Positions 8,245-15,468 of a stretch of 15,468 nucleotides of DNA are shown piece by piece (position 1 is the stretch's first letter; each line of letters opens with the position of its first letter). The notes beneath the pieces were generated by a model, which had not been told where the DNA came from, made no database searches, and saw only the letters and a list, made by a program, of their open reading frames with translations. Location of the stretch: NCBI GenBank assembly GCA_003224785.1, contig QHZV01000188.1, positions 1-15,468 of the forward strand. Direction: 5' to 3'. Made by a program: the position numbers and the translations under genes. The stretch comes from Acidobacteriota bacterium (GTDB lineage: Bacteria; Acidobacteriota; Terriglobia; Terriglobales; Acidobacteriaceae).

Positions 8245-9450
8245 ATGAAAGCCGTCAGTTATAGAGGTACTCGCACTGTTGCAGTTTCGGAACATCCGAA
8301 ACCAAAGCTGAACTCCCCGACGGACGCAATTCTTAAAGTGACCACCAGCGGAATCTGCGGCAGCGATCTGCACATGTACGATGGGCGCACCGAATTAAAG
8401 GAAGGTACGGTTGTCGGCCATGAGATCATGGGCGTCATTGAACAGGTCGGCGAAGCCGTACGCAGCATCAAGAAAGGCGATCGCGTCGTGCTGCCGTTCA
8501 ACATCGCGTGCGGCTTTTGTTTCAACTGTCACCGCGGCTACACCAATGCTTGTTTGACGATGAATACCGAGGCTGCGAGTGCCGCATACGGCTACGCAGG
8601 CATGGGGCCCTATCAGGGAGGACAGGCGGAATTCGTGCTGGTTCCGTATGCCGATTTCAACTGCCTGAAAGTTCCGGGAACGCCCGGCGACGAATGGGAA
8701 GACGACTTTCTATTACTCGCCGACGTTTTTCCGACAGGTTATCATGCCACAGAATTGGCCAATGTCAGCCCGGGCAAAACTGTTGCTGTATTCGGCGCGG
8801 GCCCGGTCGGTCTGATGGCTGCATATAGCTCCGTGTTGAAGGGCGCTTCAGAGGTATATGTGGTTGACAGCATCGAAGAGCGGTTAGAGAAGGCTAAGGT
8901 ACTCGGTGCGGTCCCGATCGACTTTACCCACGGAGATCCAGTCGAGCGCATTTTTGAAATTCGCAAGAAGCACCAGCCAACTCAGCAGAGCCATCGTCCG
9001 GGCGAAGAAAAAATGCTGGGTGTGGACTGCGCCATTGACGCGGTCGGATATCAGGCGCGAGATGACAAAAATCCATCAAAAGAAAATCCCACGCAGGCGC
9101 TGGAGAACTGCCTCCGCGTGGTGAACTCGACCGGGAGCGTCGGCATCATCGGCGTGTTTATTGCGCCCGATCCTGGAGCGCGCGACCAGCAGAAAAAACA
9201 AGGCATCTTCTCGTTTCCGCTGGCCGACTTTTTCTCAAAGGGACTGACCATTGGTGCCGGGCAGGCTCCCGTCAAGAAATACAACGAATATCTCCGGGAC
9301 TTAATTATTAGTGGCCGTGCAAAACCGAGCCTGATCGTCAGCCATCGGATCAATATTGATCAGGCGCCCGATGCTTACTCAAAGTTCGATCAGCGGACCG
9401 ACGGATATACGAAGGTGCTAATTCGTTTCAACGAAAAAATCGCTGCCTAA
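8245..9450 (+). CDS. Zinc-dependent alcohol dehydrogenase, formaldehyde dehydrogenase-like (MDR superfamily)
   Basis: This is a 401 aa medium-chain dehydrogenase. Catalytic zinc ligands are Cys38 (GICGSDLH), His59 and Glu60 (GHE). The structural zinc site is Cys89, Cys92, Cys95 and Cys103 (CGFCFNCHRGYTNAC). The NAD(P)-binding fold is GAGPVGLMAA, with an acidic residue in VVDSIEER that suggests NAD. Extra length between the cofactor and C-terminal parts (DCAIDAVGYQARDDKN, GIFSFPLADFF) resembles the glutathione-independent formaldehyde dehydrogenase/dismutase group, but the true substrate is not visible. A strong SD GGAGG (8235-8239) lies 5 nt before ATG 8245. The gap of 89 nt from udgX and 152 nt to the next gene suggest its own unit. 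It precedes the fucose-type genes but no step of that pathway clearly needs it. Confidence 0.87.
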   Translation: MKAVSYRGTRTVAVSEHPKPKLNSPTDAILKVTTSGICGSDLHMYDGRTELKEGTVVGHEIMGVIEQVGEAVRSIKKGDRVVLPFNIACGFCFNCHRGYTNACLTMNTEAASAAYGYAGMGPYQGGQAEFVLVPYADFNCLKVPGTPGDEWEDDFLLLADVFPTGYHATELANVSPGKTVAVFGAGPVGLMAAYSSVLKGASEVYVVDSIEERLEKAKVLGAVPIDFTHGDPVERIFEIRKKHQPTQQSHRPGEEKMLGVDCAIDAVGYQARDDKNPSKENPTQALENCLRVVNSTGSVGIIGVFIAPDPGARDQQKKQGIFSFPLADFFSKGLTIGAGQAPVKKYNEYLRDLIISGRAKPSLIVSHRINIDQAPDAYSKFDQRTDGYTKVLIRFNEKIAA

Positions 9451-9471
9451 CATCGTCGCATGACAATGATC

Positions 9472-9514
9472 GGGAGGGCCGGATTTTCTATTCTTGAGAG
9501 AGCGCTCCCATTTT
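9472..9514 (+). terminator. Weak candidate intrinsic terminator after the dehydrogenase
   Basis: GGGAGGGC (9472-9479) pairs with GCGCTCCC (9502-9509) with one mismatch and a 22-nt loop, then A and four T. The long loop and short T-run make this weak. The remainder of the 152-nt gap holds no gene; a TCACGTGA palindrome at 9578-9585 precedes the SD of the next gene. Confidence 0.3.
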
Positions 9515-9591
9515 GTTCGCTCGGTCCGCGGCGGCTCCTGCCGGGAATCGGGTATGCTGTTGTGCTTACCACTAAGTTCACGTGATCTGCT

Positions 9592-9597
9592 GGAGGG
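9592..9597 (+). promoter_or_regulatory. Shine-Dalgarno deciding a GTG start
   Basis: GGAGGG lies 5 nt before GTG 9603 and is the only strong SD here. It favours VKLIRHG as the N-terminus of the FAH-family hydrolase over the in-frame GTG at 9582. Confidence 0.7.
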
Positions 9598-9602
9598 CGG
9601 GA

Positions 9603-10460
9603 GTGAAACTGATTCGGCACGGTGCGCCTGGCAGGGAGAAGCCTGGCGTTTTGCTTGCAGATGGAACTCGCTTGGACGTTTCTGCCTTCGGCTCTGATTA
9701 CGATGAGGCTTTTTTCGCGAACGGCGGTATGGAGAACCTTTCAACGTGGCTGAGAAACAACCGTCTCGGTCCGCCAGTTTTCCGCCCGAGCAAGATCGTT
9801 TGCATCGGCCTGAATTTCCGCGATCACGCGCAAGAGACTGGTGCAAAAATTCCAACCGAGCCGGTCATTTTTTTTAAATCCACAACTGCGCTGATGGGCC
9901 CCAATGACGACCTGATGATTCCGAAAAATGGAACCAAGGTTGATTGGGAGGTCGAGTTCGCCATCATTATTGGCAAGCGAGCGCTCAACGTACCGAAAGA
10001 AAATGCGCTTGAATACGTTGCCGGATACGCATTGCACAACGACTATTCCGAGCGTGCATTTCAAACTGAGCGCGGGGGGCAATGGGTAAAAGGGAAGAGC
10101 GCGGACACCTTCGCGCCCTTAGGCCCGTTTCTCGCAAGCAAGGACGAAATCAAAGATCCCGGCAATTTGAAAATGTGGCTCAAGGTGAACGGGGAAACTC
10201 GCCAGAACAGTTCCACGGCCAACATGATTTTTGGGGTCGCCACGCTGGTTTCTTATGTCAGTGAATTTATGACGTTGCTTCCCGGAGACGTAATCAGCAC
10301 CGGCACTCCGGCGGGCGTCGGTTTGGGCATGAAGCCACCGCAGTATCTAAAAGCCGGAGACTTGGTTGAACTCGGTATCGAGGGGCTCGGCGAATCGCAA
10401 CAGCGGGTTATTAATTTCTCCGAAGATCACCACACTTCCAAAGCTGTTTCATCCTCCTAG
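9603..10460 (+). CDS. FAH-family hydrolase, probable 2,4-diketo-3-deoxy-L-fuconate hydrolase
   Basis: The 285 aa fumarylacetoacetate hydrolase-fold protein has a short N-terminal domain (~1-60) and a catalytic domain. The catalytic domain shows GLNFRDHAQETG, a metal-binding WEVEFAIIIG (E-x-E), HNDYSERAFQ, KSADTFAPLGP and GTPAGVG. Family members include fumarylpyruvate hydrolase, ureidoglycolate-lyase-like proteins and the 2,4-diketo-3-deoxy-L-fuconate / L-rhamnonate hydrolases that release pyruvate and L-lactate. The latter fits best because lactonase, dehydratase and two SDR genes follow; this is inferred from context. The start is GTG 9603. The stop lies 3 nt before the lactonase ATG, so the two are co-translated; this looks like the first gene of the operon. 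Confidence 0.82.
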   Translation: MKLIRHGAPGREKPGVLLADGTRLDVSAFGSDYDEAFFANGGMENLSTWLRNNRLGPPVFRPSKIVCIGLNFRDHAQETGAKIPTEPVIFFKSTTALMGPNDDLMIPKNGTKVDWEVEFAIIIGKRALNVPKENALEYVAGYALHNDYSERAFQTERGGQWVKGKSADTFAPLGPFLASKDEIKDPGNLKMWLKVNGETRQNSSTANMIFGVATLVSYVSEFMTLLPGDVISTGTPAGVGLGMKPPQYLKAGDLVELGIEGLGESQQRVINFSEDHHTSKAVSSS

Positions 10461-10463
10461 TCC

Positions 10464-11330
10464 ATGCGGATTGACTCTCATCAACATTTCTGGCGCTACA
10501 ACGCGTCCGAGTACGGCTGGATTGACCATTCAATGTCCTGTCTCCGCCGGGACTTCCTGCCCGAAAATCTGAAGGTTGAGCTCGACGCAGCCGGATTCGA
10601 CGGCGCCATTGCTGTCCAGGCACGACAAACGCTGGAAGAAACTCGGTGGCTTTTAGAATTGGCAGCAACAGCTCCACATGTGCTGGGAATTGTGGGATGG
10701 GTTGACCTTCGCTCGCCTGATGTACGTTCACAACTATCCGAGTTTGCTGGAAATCCAAAGTTTCTAGGAGTTCGGCACATTGTGCAGAGCGAGCCGGACG
10801 ATCACTTCCTTTTGCAACCCGAATTTCTGCGGGGCGTCGGCGTGCTGGAGGAATTTGATCTGACTTACGACATTTTGATCTACCCACGGCATTTGCCGAC
10901 GGCAGCGGAATTCGTTAAGCTTTTTCCACAACAACATTTTGTGCTCGATCACCTCGCCAAGCCTCCCATTAAGAGCGGCAGCCCGGATCCGTGGCAATCA
11001 GGCATTCGTGAATTGGCCAAACACCAGAATGTCTTTTGCAAATTATCCGGACTCGTAACAGAAGCCGATTGGAAAAGCTGGAAGCCTTCCCACATCGAGC
11101 CGTATCTGGATATAGCGCTAGAAAGCTTTGGTCCGGAAAGGCTCATGATTGGCTCTGATTGGCCTGTGTGCACCTTGGCGGGTTCATATTTGCTGGTGAT
11201 GAATCTGTTGATCGAGTATCTATCTAAATACCCCGATAGCGTGCGTGACGTAGTATTGGGCGGGAACGCAGCAAAGTTCTGGAAGCTGGATCGCAAAATC
11301 CTGGCCGTCGCACACCCGAATAATCAGTAA
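10464..11330 (+). CDS. Amidohydrolase-2 family lactonase, probable L-fuconolactonase
   Basis: The 288 aa TIM-barrel metal hydrolase carries the N-terminal HxH (DSHQHFW), a central His in FVLDHLAKPP and the catalytic Asp in MIGSDWPVC. Length and motif order match the L-fuconolactonase/L-rhamnono-lactonase branch of COG3618, which opens the sugar lactone to the free acid. It starts 3 nt after the FAH hydrolase stop, with no strong SD of its own, consistent with translational coupling. In the proposed pathway it follows the sugar dehydrogenase (14068-14838) and feeds the UxaA-type dehydratase directly downstream. Other small lactones or pyrone carboxylates are hydrolysed by relatives, so the substrate rests on context. 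No lesion is visible. Confidence 0.85.
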   Translation: MRIDSHQHFWRYNASEYGWIDHSMSCLRRDFLPENLKVELDAAGFDGAIAVQARQTLEETRWLLELAATAPHVLGIVGWVDLRSPDVRSQLSEFAGNPKFLGVRHIVQSEPDDHFLLQPEFLRGVGVLEEFDLTYDILIYPRHLPTAAEFVKLFPQQHFVLDHLAKPPIKSGSPDPWQSGIRELAKHQNVFCKLSGLVTEADWKSWKPSHIEPYLDIALESFGPERLMIGSDWPVCTLAGSYLLVMNLLIEYLSKYPDSVRDVVLGGNAAKFWKLDRKILAVAHPNNQ

Positions 11331-11430
11331 TGGGCGGCGCTCCTCCGTGTTTTAGAATTCAGTTAACCGTAAGTGGAGTCGTGCTCCGCCAACCGTCGGT
11401 GCGTTTTGATTTTGCCGACGACGCTTTCAA

Positions 11431-13024
11431 ATGCAAAGAGTCCTTCAACTCGATCCCCGAGACAACGTCCTCATCGCTCTCACCGACCTGAAGCACGGCG
11501 ATCAGGTTGATTTCAGCGGGTCTAAATATTCTCTGGTTTCGAACGTCCAGGCTAAGCACAAATTTGCGACCACGGACCTTCCCTTGGGAGCAGACGTCAT
11601 CATGTACGGCGTGCTCGTCGGGAAAACTTATCAGCCGGTAAAAAAGGGAGAGGTTCTGACCCTTGCCAACCTTCGTCACGAATCTGCGGAATACCAGGAA
11701 AAGTCTGCCGGGTACAGCTGGATCCCGCCGGACGTTTCTCGTTGGCGGCAGAAGAAATTTCTGGGATACCGCCGCAGCGATGGTCAAGTTGGCACGCGAA
11801 ATTATTGGATCGTCGTCCCCCTCGTTTTTTGCGAGAACCGAAACATAGTTAACTTGAAACAGGCGTTTGAAGAAGAGTTGGGCTTCGCGGCTCCTCAGGT
11901 TTACCGGCAACAAGTTGCGGAATTGGCCAAACTGTATCGCGAAGGGAAGTCAGTAGAGGCGCTGCCGGCCATTGTGGACGGGAGCCAACCCTCGCAGAAG
12001 CTATTTCCAAATATTGACGGCATCAAGTTTCTTCTGCACGAGGGCGGCTGTGGTGGAACCCGAGAAGATGCGAATAACCTCTGCGGTCTCATCGCCGGCT
12101 ACATCAATCATCCCAATGTCGCCGCCGCTACGGTGCTGAGTCTAGGTTGTCAGAATGCACAGGTTGACATCTTGCGGGAGCAAATCAACAAACGAAATCA
12201 GAGTCTCGATAAGCCGCTGTTCATTTTTGAGCAACAGAAGAGCGGATCAGAGTTCGCCATGCTGACCAAGGCGATATCGGCAACCTTTGAAGGGTTGGTT
12301 GAAGCAGACACGTTACACCGGGAGCCTGCTGACCTGTCCCATCTTTCTGTGGAATCCTGCCATCGGGCATACGTCCGACTTGTTGGTCGCGCTTGGGGCG
12401 AGGACGATTCTGTCCGAGTTTCCGGAGCTCTGCGGGGTGGAGCAAGATCTCATCAATCGCTCAATCAGCAAGGATGTCGGGCACAGGTTCATTCAGCTCA
12501 TGCGCGACTACGAAAATCGCGCGCGTGCCGTACGCTCCAGCTTCGCCATGAATCCCGCTCCCGGCAACATTCGAGATGGTTTGCTGACCGATGCAATGAA
12601 ATCGGCCGGCGCGGCGAAGAAGGGCGGCACCTCTCCTGTGACTGCGGCGCTCGATTATCCGGAATATTCCACTGAGCCGGGTTTAAATCTGCTTTGCACG
12701 CCAGGCAACGATGTTGAATGCGTCACGGGACAAGTAGGCGCCGGCGCAAGCGTGGTGCTATTTACCACCGGCCTTGGTACACCGACAGGTAATCCAATTG
12801 CTCCGGTCATCAAGCTTGCGACGAACACCAGCCTGGCGCAGCGCATGCCTGACATCATTGATATCGATACCGGCGCGATCATCACGGGAGAATCTACGAT
12901 CGAGCAAATGGGCGAAGTGGTTCTCGATCAAGTAATTCGAGTCGCCAGCGGCGAGTTGCACACCAAAGCTGAAGCGAAACGCCAGGAAGACTTCATTCCC
13001 TGGAAACGTGGGGTCTCACTCTGA
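11431..13024 (+). pseudogene. UxaA-family sugar-acid dehydratase (altronate/L-fuconate type), frameshifted by internal deletion
   Basis: Two frames together make one UxaA protein. Frame one (ATG 11431 to ~12351, 307 codons) has the N-terminal SAF domain (residues ~1-90) and the first catalytic half with GTRNYWIVVP, LLHEGGCGGTREDAN and LSLGCQNAQ. It continues out of register to a stop at 12675. Frame two resumes at 12353 ([15 protein letters not shown]) and continues through [21 protein letters not shown] and [16 protein letters not shown] to a TGA at 13022-13024. Between VAL (12349-12351) and ASN (12353) the family has about 15 residues including the hallmark KCGGSDGFSGI; only one base remains, so about 44 nt are missing. 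The enzyme should be inactive. UxaA-type dehydratases serve L-fucose use in Campylobacter, supporting a fuconate role; altronate is the alternative. No strong SD precedes 11431. The 100 nt before it hold nothing obvious. Confidence 0.86.
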
Positions 13025-13821
13025 CCAATCCTGCAAGCAAGCCCGGCGAATTCCGGCTCGATGGCAGGACCGCCGTCATTACCGGCGGCGGCAGCGGCAT
13101 AGGTCGAGCCATCGCACTCAAGTTCGCCGCAAACGGCGCCACAGTTCGCATTCTCGACATCAACGAAAAGGATGGAGTCGCGGTCGCCACCGAGATTTCC
13201 GGCTTGAGAGGAAAGGCGGCTGCGTATAGGTGCGACGTCTCCAATCAAACCGAGGTCGCTACGGTTTTGAACGAAATATCGCAGCGCGAGCCCATCCATG
13301 TTCTGGTAAATAACGCCGGAGTTTCTCATGTCGGTAATGTCGAAACCACTACCGAGCAGGATTTCGATCGCGTGCTCCGCGTGAATGTGAAGGGTTATTA
13401 CAATTGCATCCGTGCCATCGTCGGTCACATGAAAGCCAGGGGTAGAGGCGTAATCCTGAACATGGCTTCAGTCGCTGGATCTGCAGGCCTGGCAAATCGC
13501 TTCGCATACTCCACCAGCAAAGGTGCCGTGATCGCGATGACCTATCAGGTTGCGCGGGACTACATAGCTCACGGAATCCGCTGTAACAGCATTTCACCCG
13601 CGCGCGTGCATACTCCATTTGTGGATGATTACTTGCGTAAAAATTATCCCGGACGCGAGCAGGAAACATTTAACGAGCTAGCCGCAACCCAGCCCATCGG
13701 ACGAATGGGGCAGCCGGAGGAAGTGGCGGCTCTGGCTCTATTCCTGTGTTCCGACGCCTCGGCCTTCATTACTGGCGTAGACTATCCCTTGGACGGCGGC
13801 TTTACGAATTTACACGGATGA
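13021..13821 (+). CDS. SDR oxidoreductase, probable 2-keto-3-deoxy-L-fuconate dehydrogenase, CTG start
   Basis: The reading frame is open and SDR-like from CTG 13021 ([28 protein letters not shown]); no ATG, GTG or TTG occurs in frame before the cofactor motif. The CTG overlaps the UxaA stop as CTGA, exactly where ATGA would be expected, so it is either a CTG start or a mutated ATG. Numbered from there (266 aa): TGGGSGIG at 21-28, NNAG in LVNNAGVSH, catalytic Ser150, Tyr163 and Lys167 (YSTSK), and a C-terminal [12 protein letters not shown]. The [20 protein letters not shown] stretch resembles known 2-keto-3-deoxy-L-fuconate/rhamnonate dehydrogenases. Automatic callers would probably start at TTG 13204 and lose the NAD-binding fold. 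Product would be 2,4-diketo-3-deoxy-L-fuconate, substrate of the hydrolase at 9603. Confidence 0.8.
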   Translation: MTNPASKPGEFRLDGRTAVITGGGSGIGRAIALKFAANGATVRILDINEKDGVAVATEISGLRGKAAAYRCDVSNQTEVATVLNEISQREPIHVLVNNAGVSHVGNVETTTEQDFDRVLRVNVKGYYNCIRAIVGHMKARGRGVILNMASVAGSAGLANRFAYSTSKGAVIAMTYQVARDYIAHGIRCNSISPARVHTPFVDDYLRKNYPGREQETFNELAATQPIGRMGQPEEVAALALFLCSDASAFITGVDYPLDGGFTNLHG

Positions 13822-14866
<1,045 letters not shown>

Positions 14867-14874
14867 AATAAAAA

Positions 14875-15156
14875 ATGACAAGCTCAGTCCCGATCACCGA
14901 TCCACCCTTCGTGGCCCCTCTGAGTTTCGTAACCACTCTGTTCTTATTTTTGGGCTCGTCCTTACTCGTGGCATCCATCATCGGCGGGGCCGTCGGTCGT
15001 GCGATCATGGGATTCATTTCCAACCACAGCAATCTTCGAGTCGCATTTGTTGTGCCACTGATCTGCCAAACTTACGGGCTGAGCTTCGCACTGCGTGGAC
15101 GGCAGCCTGTTCTTGCGGCACAGCATCCCGTCCCAGAATTGAGCACCACCCCGTGA
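14875..15156 (+). pseudogene. FucP-like L-fucose permease (MFS) remnant with large in-frame internal deletion
   Basis: This 93 aa frame joins two ends of a sugar permease. Residues 1-27 (ITDPPFVAPLSFVTTLFLFLG) match the cytoplasmic start and first half of TM1 of FucP-type MFS carriers, which normally continue FFLWGF...LNDILIPHLK. Residues ~28-74 (SSLLVASIIGGAVGRAIMG, then HSNLRVAFVVPLICQTYGL) match the last two membrane segments. About 330 residues (near 1 kb) between are missing, without frame loss. Where relatives usually have Pro in GGAVxPxIMG this copy has Gly-Arg, also suggesting relaxed selection. A transporter of two to three segments cannot work alone. The TGA stop overlaps the GTG of the mutarotase (GTGA), so the operon joint is kept. 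Recognition rests on motif memory; an unrelated small membrane protein is possible but less likely. Confidence 0.7.
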
Positions 15157-15468
15157 GCCGCCGCTTCTGCTTCACTCTCGACCTGAAAAACAATCCTGAC
15201 CTCATCGCCGAGTACAAGCGTTATCACGAGAAAATCTGGCCGGAAATAACCGAAAGCATCCATAGTTCCGGCATTGAACACATGGAAATTTATCTGCTTG
15301 GCACGCGAATGTTCATGCTCATGGACGTCAACGAGAGTTTCTCATTCGAGAAAAAGGCGAAAGCCGACCAGCAGAATCCCAAAGTTCAGGAGTGGGAGAA
15401 GCTGATGTGGAAGTTTCAGCAGGCACTGCCGCAAGCGAAATCCGGCGAGAAGTGGCTCCGCATGGAGC
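15153..15468 (+). CDS. L-rhamnose/L-fucose mutarotase (RhaM/DUF718 family), 3' end beyond window
   Basis: From GTG 15153 the frame stays open to the window end (105 codons). The protein (SRRFCFTLDLKNNPDLIAEY, then KRYHEKIWPEITESI, GIEHMEIYLLGTRMFMLMDV and WEKLMWKFQQALPQAKSGEKW) has the dimeric ferredoxin-like fold of RhaM, with the conserved YHE...WPEI and the MEIY/MFMLM strands. The family is about 100-115 aa, so almost all of it is present. It interconverts the alpha and beta anomers of L-rhamnose or, in fucose clusters, L-fucose, giving the dehydrogenase its preferred form. GTG overlaps the permease-remnant stop as GTGA and has no strong SD, so it depends on upstream translation. No lesion is seen. 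Confidence 0.85.
   Translation, partial: MSRRFCFTLDLKNNPDLIAEYKRYHEKIWPEITESIHSSGIEHMEIYLLGTRMFMLMDVNESFSFEKKAKADQQNPKVQEWEKLMWKFQQALPQAKSGEKWLRME

Noticed and set aside
8245..9450. Zinc dehydrogenase as the L-fucose dehydrogenase of the pathway
   Set aside because: It is separated by a 152-nt gap with a possible terminator, resembles the formaldehyde dehydrogenase group, and an SDR next to the mutarotase fits the role better.
9578..9585. TCACGTGA palindrome before the FAH hydrolase SD as an operator
   Set aside because: Single 8-bp site with no second copy in the cluster gaps and no regulator gene nearby.
13204..13821. Shorter SDR starting at TTG 13204
   Set aside because: It would remove the NAD-binding motif, which lies upstream in the same open frame; the gene must start further left.

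Overview
The window reads like a piece of a soil-type Gram-negative chromosome. Acidobacteriota is my best guess, from the multi-receiver hybrid kinase, the DUF6496/DUF892 stress proteins, the UdgX glycosylase and a non-phosphorylating deoxysugar pathway. No rRNA or other marker confirms this. There are no mobile elements, tRNAs or CRISPR arrays.

Layout. (1) Bases 1-2848, + strand: the 3' part of a hybrid histidine kinase with three receiver domains, broken by a short frameshifting deletion in its ATP-lid, followed by a soluble receiver-HisKA_3 kinase. (2) Bases 2876-4624, - strand: a pyruvate-oxidase-like ThDP enzyme, convergent with the kinases. (3) Bases 4833-5857, + strand: a DUF6496 protein with a histone-H1-like tail and a DUF892/YciE-like ferritin-fold protein, closed by a clear intrinsic terminator (5881-5914). 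(4) Bases 6042-8155: a flavin amine oxidase whose stop overlaps (ATGA) the start of a UdgX-type uracil-DNA glycosylase. (5) Bases 8245-9450: a zinc alcohol/formaldehyde dehydrogenase-like enzyme. (6) Bases 9603-15468, all on +: a gene set matching the non-phosphorylating L-fucose (or similar 6-deoxyhexose) pathway. It holds a 2,4-diketo-3-deoxy-L-fuconate hydrolase-like FAH protein, an amidohydrolase lactonase, a UxaA-type sugar-acid dehydratase, an SDR resembling 2-keto-3-deoxy-L-fuconate dehydrogenase, an SDR resembling L-fucose dehydrogenase, a FucP-like permease remnant and a RhaM/FucU-type mutarotase that runs off the window.

In order of action the last block would be: uptake (FucP), anomer interconversion (mutarotase), sugar dehydrogenase (14068-14838), lactonase (10464-11330), dehydratase (UxaA, 11431-13024), ketodeoxy-acid dehydrogenase (13021-13821), and hydrolytic cleavage to pyruvate and lactate (9603-10460).

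The most striking observation is that this complete-looking pathway carries several lesions. The UxaA gene has lost about 44 nt covering its hallmark motif and is frameshifted. The permease is reduced in frame to its first ~25 and last ~70 residues. One SDR starts only at CTG in a CTGA overlap. The hybrid kinase has a similar ~34 nt deletion in a highly conserved motif. Either the locus is decaying or the assembly has collapsed at conserved segments; the sequence alone cannot separate the two.
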